A stretch of DNA of 64,000 bases, taken from Panopea generosa. Its lineage: Eukaryota; Mollusca; Bivalvia; Adapedonta; Hiatellidae. Every line of letters starts with the position of its first letter. Position 1 is the first letter of the stretch. The stretch spans positions 18,586,437-18,650,436 of the forward strand of contig CM055906.1 of assembly GCA_029582155.1 (NCBI GenBank), written 5' to 3'. This document shows positions 60,257 through 64,000 of the stretch, piece by piece. The notes below the pieces were generated by a model that did not search any database, was not told the origin of the DNA, and worked only from the letters and a program-made list of their open reading frames with translations. Made by a program: the position numbers and the translations under genes.

Positions 60257-60799
60257 TATGACTCCCGATACTCATTTAAAAACAACAAAACAACTAATAC
60301 TCTACTGCTAACGGTCTATTCCACCAAATACCAATACTAATACTTACACTAATACTTACAATAATACTAGTACTTATGCAAATGAACATTCTAAAACTTC
60401 TACCGTTGTTTCCACTTGTTTTAAAAATGTGAATAAGTCCATGACTACCATTTAATTTTCATGGAATTTTTGCGACTCTTTTACCAGATAATATTGACTT
60501 AAACAAACGGGTCTTGTATTCTACGAAGTAGCCCCCACACAGTGTTGAAAATATGACATTGTGGTATTTCAATGAGTTATAAAGTATATCCGGTATATAG
60601 AACAATGCTTAAATCACTGCCAGTGTAATGCGAGGGGCATTGTCTATTTTATTACTACTCATGAACAGTTTATTAAAACTGAGTCTCTTATTTGCATTTC
60701 CTTTACTTTCTACTTCCGAGTGATCAGATACTATCGATACGTAATTGTACATGGTGTTTTGTACATATTTTACACAGTTTCTTCCCGGTACCGTTTTTT
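60257..60799. other. Intergenic, no gene seen
   Basis: Degenerate tri- and hexanucleotide repeats to about 60375, then AT-rich DNA. No gene recognised. Confidence 0.55.
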
Positions 60800-60990
60800 T
60801 TTCGTTTGTGTTACATGTATACACTTGCCACCGTATTTCTGTTTGTGTTATGCATGTGTCACCGTTTTTTTCTGTTTGTTTTATACACTTGCCACCGTAT
60901 TTCTGTTTGTGTTATGCACATGCCACCGTTTTATCCGTTTGTTTTATGCACTTGCCACTGTAATTCTGTTTGTGTTATGCGCATGTGCAT
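60800..60990 (+). repeat. 32-bp minisatellite with alternating (64-bp) units
   Basis: About six units of roughly 32 bp: CACCGTATTTCTGTTTGTGT with TATGCA, alternating with CACCGTTTTTTTCTGTTTGT with TTTATACACTTGC. The alternation of TGTGTTATG and TGTTTTAT(A/G)CACTTGC gives a higher-order period near 64 bp. The Cys/Phe-rich frames are by-products. Confidence 0.85.
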
Positions 60991-63499
60991 TGTTGATGCT
61001 ATAAACGTTTTTGAAGCGTTTCTAGTGATACTATAACATTAATTTCTCTGTATATATTTAACCTAGATTGATCAAATTTAGGGACGTTGAGTGCGACATC
61101 CGAGTAATGTCCCCTTTGAAATCAAACAAACATCATAAGTAATAATTTTTTCGATACTAGATTAAATTGTAATAATAAATTATCAACATATAAAAATGTT
61201 CAATATTGAGTTATGAGTATTTTAAATATCAATACTGAAACTAATATTTCTGGTAGCTTGTTTGAAATCTGTCATAACATCATGTCTCTTAGTTACATAC
61301 GTTGGAGAAAAGAACAGAATTGTTAGTTATTCCAGCTGCCAAACGTATAATGTATTCAAATTGGTCCTTATGATTGATACATAATAGCCTAATATCCACT
61401 ACTTAAAATAATTGTACTTGTAGTATCTATAAATATGTGGTTTTGGTGTACATCAGCACAAACACGTTTGTAGCGGAATATAGATCAATGAACTGACATG
61501 CAAACCTAATTTTGTATTTAACCGAGTATATAACTTTGGTTGATATTGGAAAAAGTACATGTTCATGTACTTTGTTTTTTTTTTGATAAACCTTTTTCAC
61601 ATTTGATTAGAATGTTCCTGTTTAAGTGTATCATTAAACTATGTTGTACTACAAGGACGGTGAGTAATGTACTTTTTCTGATCGTGCAATCGTGTTTAAC
61701 AGTTTCATTAACATAATACAATAATAGTGACATATAATTACTGTTAAGAAATATCGAAATATGTAATTTGTCTTGGGCAGATTATATAATCGTTTATGCA
61801 TGTGAACGTATGTTGCTTTAGTTTAACTGTAACTTTAAATTTACAGGATGCTATAACATATCGTAGATATTAGTTAAATATGTGTTGATACCATAACTAT
61901 AACCCAATTCAAGATGATATATAACATCTTATTTTTAAACTATGCTTTAATTCAAACATTATACAACTGTAGTAATATTGCTGGCACAATAAAGCAAAAA
62001 AATCAACATTACACATCATACAATAAAATCAAGCTTTCTCTGCGAAAGGAATTTTAGCAAATTTATGTTATTAACATAAACAACTAATTTTATGAAACTA
62101 CCTTAAAAACGGATAATTATCTGTTAGGTAAATGCCAAATGTATCGTATAACAGATTTTAAACTAAAAACAATGGATACATTTTGCATATTTATATTAAT
62201 AACTATTCCAAACTATATGATCATATTCAATATTTTAAGCGAATCCAGGATTTTGGACTTTAAAGTGACTTCTTAGAAGTGCAACCATTTGATTACATGC
62301 AGGTTTATCATTACTTTAAACTGCTTTAAGATACACAAAGTATCAAAGTTTAAATAAAGATTACCAAGTTTCATAAATTGTATAGCTATAAATAAATAAT
62401 TTCTACAAACCTACTCATTTTGTAGTCAGGGTATACACAGTAATTTTGATAAATTTGTTCTTACAGCAATTTCAAAAATTGACATATTTGTACGGTGCAA
62501 ATATGAAATTAGAATACACCAGTGTGCGTGCATAACTTTAACTGCGCTTCATTTTAGCAAGGGTTCAAACTCTTATTCGCATATTAATGGTCACATATGC
62601 CAACAAACGTAACACACACTTTATTTTCATCATTTTTAATCTATTTGATTGAATAAAATAAAGTAAATATTATATTTGATGTCTTAGTTTTTTTAAAAAA
62701 TGATAAGATGTCATGTTAAGACCATTTCATTGTAACATTCTATCTTATCGTAATTGACACATTATCGGTATTTCATTGACATGACTTTCAACAAGGTATT
62801 ATCCAAAATTGATGACTGATATAAAGACGTATTGTTTATCACTGTGTATGTGATATAATTCATATTCATTTAACAGTGCTGTACCTGTCTTTAAAAAAAA
62901 AATGTTTGAACGAGGAACGAGGCAAGTATAAAAAAGAGCATATAAAGTTAGTTTATTGATAACATATCGGAATGCAAATTGGATGTCCTATTTAATATAA
63001 TGTTTTATAAGGCTTAGTAACTTAAAAGTAACATATAAAAACCTAAATTCATGTACAGTTTGGTCATACATCTATTTTAGTCTTTCTACCAGTACTGATG
63101 AACGTTTGATAAAAACAAAATATTAATAAAGTAGTTGAATAAAATACAAAATGTTTCTGTAAAAATGAAAAATAATTAATTTCTGGTATTATATACCGTT
63201 CTCCTGATTATGCAATTATTGGTTACATATTTCATGACATACAAACTATGATTTATCATAAAGATACAGAAAATAACACACCAAGTAATGAATATCATTG
63301 ATTGTGCTATAATACAGAAAGTATGTGATCCATATATGTATCAATAATCTCCCCATGGCACACGTCCTCTCGAATCAAATAACGGTAGCAAAATACAAAC
63401 AGTATATGTAGTGTGTTATAAAGGACCACTGAGACCTACAAGCATACCGACAACAATTCCGCCCATTCTAGTATTGTACATTATATAGTGTAGTCATAC
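60991..63499. other. Intergenic, no gene seen
   Basis: AT-rich. It includes the short near-perfect palindrome at 61552-61573 (AAAGTACATG TT CATGTACTTT). No gene or array recognised. Confidence 0.55.
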
Positions 63500-63577
63500 C
63501 AAGAACATAGCGAACGTCTTCTTTATCTTCCTTACTAGTCCATAAGTCACTGATATGATTTGGGAAGGTTTCTAAAA
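63500..63577 (-). CDS. Candidate internal exon of an unknown gene
   Basis: A minus-strand segment between an acceptor-like GTTGCAG and a donor-like CTTG|GTATGAC. It is 78 nt, phase 1 on both sides, and open in one frame reading LETFPNHISDLWTSKEDKED, then VRYVL. The composition is more protein-like than the surroundings. No family was recognised and no partner exon was found, so this could be an exon of a gene whose remaining exons lie beyond 64000, or chance. Confidence 0.25.
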
Positions 63578-64000
63578 CTGCAACTGTGTCGTATAGTACA
63601 CAGTGCGAGAGTTGATGCACGTATTATTTAAGTTTAAATATAATATATTAATGTTTCATGAATTCATGAAAATCTAACGTCATAAATTTGGTTATTAGAT
63701 ATATAGTAAATCGAGAGTTGACTGTATTAAAAATGTTTCTTTTTCTGCAATATTACCTGCATAGCATTTGCATTGGATTTGAGAAATTAGGAACAATATA
63801 CGAAACAGCACGTCTATTGAACCATATAGCAATAACAGGAGCCACACATAATATGCCGTAGATCTATCAGCGAAGTTACCAATGACTAAAACCTTTAGGT
63901 ATATATCAGACTAATCGTGCTATGATGACATGAACCAGTACAAAAACTGCTTTTAGCAATATTACTGACGCTTGGTAACGTCAAAGAACAAACAAAATAA
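63578..64000. other. Window end, no gene seen
   Basis: AT-rich DNA; nothing recognised. Confidence 0.55.

Noticed and set aside
60048..60311. Leu-rich plus frame and Ser/Val-rich minus frame
   Set aside because: Translation of the CTA/CTG trinucleotide repeat.

Overview
The window is AT-rich animal nuclear DNA with one recognisable spliced protein-coding gene, abundant minisatellites, and tRNA-derived SINEs of several families. There are no operons, rRNA or phage features. Long introns, dense tandem arrays and SINE tails ending in CAAA-type repeats suggest a lophotrochozoan invertebrate, most likely a bivalve mollusc. That placement is inference from repeat style and was not tested by a search.

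The only confident gene is an alpha-arrestin (arrestin domain-containing protein, ARRDC family) on the minus strand. Its eight coding exons run from the ATG at 53276 to the stop at 29603. Reading from splice site to splice site gives 1242 nt, or 413 residues, a normal ARRDC length. All seven introns have GT-AG ends and compatible phases. Exons 1-4 encode the arrestin N domain, exons 5-7 the arrestin C domain, and exon 8 a basic tail without a PPxY motif. Intron 6 holds a second open segment (31145-31306) that aligns with exon 6 in layout and has phase-0 ends. It is a candidate mutually exclusive exon. Upstream of the start codon lie five perfect CACGTG E-boxes within about 1.1 kb.

Layout: 1-29.3 kb is gene-poor. 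It holds SINEs (241, 3731, 8243), a 21-bp array (2740), a 57-bp array (5337), an (AAAT)n tract (7005), a 60-bp array ending in inverted copies (9311-9826), a 1.45-kb 39-bp array (12868-14318), a diverged repeat block (17460), a 22-bp array (20906) and two AT-rich palindromes (25133, 27707). 29.3-53.3 kb is the arrestin gene. Its introns carry a 48-bp array (33845-35485), a decayed non-LTR retrotransposon fragment (36237-37135), several SINEs, and a 4.9-kb array of 56-bp units (44113-49008) that contains a SINE insertion. 53.3-64 kb is upstream flank with the E-box cluster, a fold-back element (55485-56335), a SINE (56846), trinucleotide and 32-bp repeats near 60-61 kb, and one weak candidate exon of an unknown gene (63500-63577).

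Most long open frames lie inside tandem arrays whose unit length is a multiple of three, and are not treated as genes.
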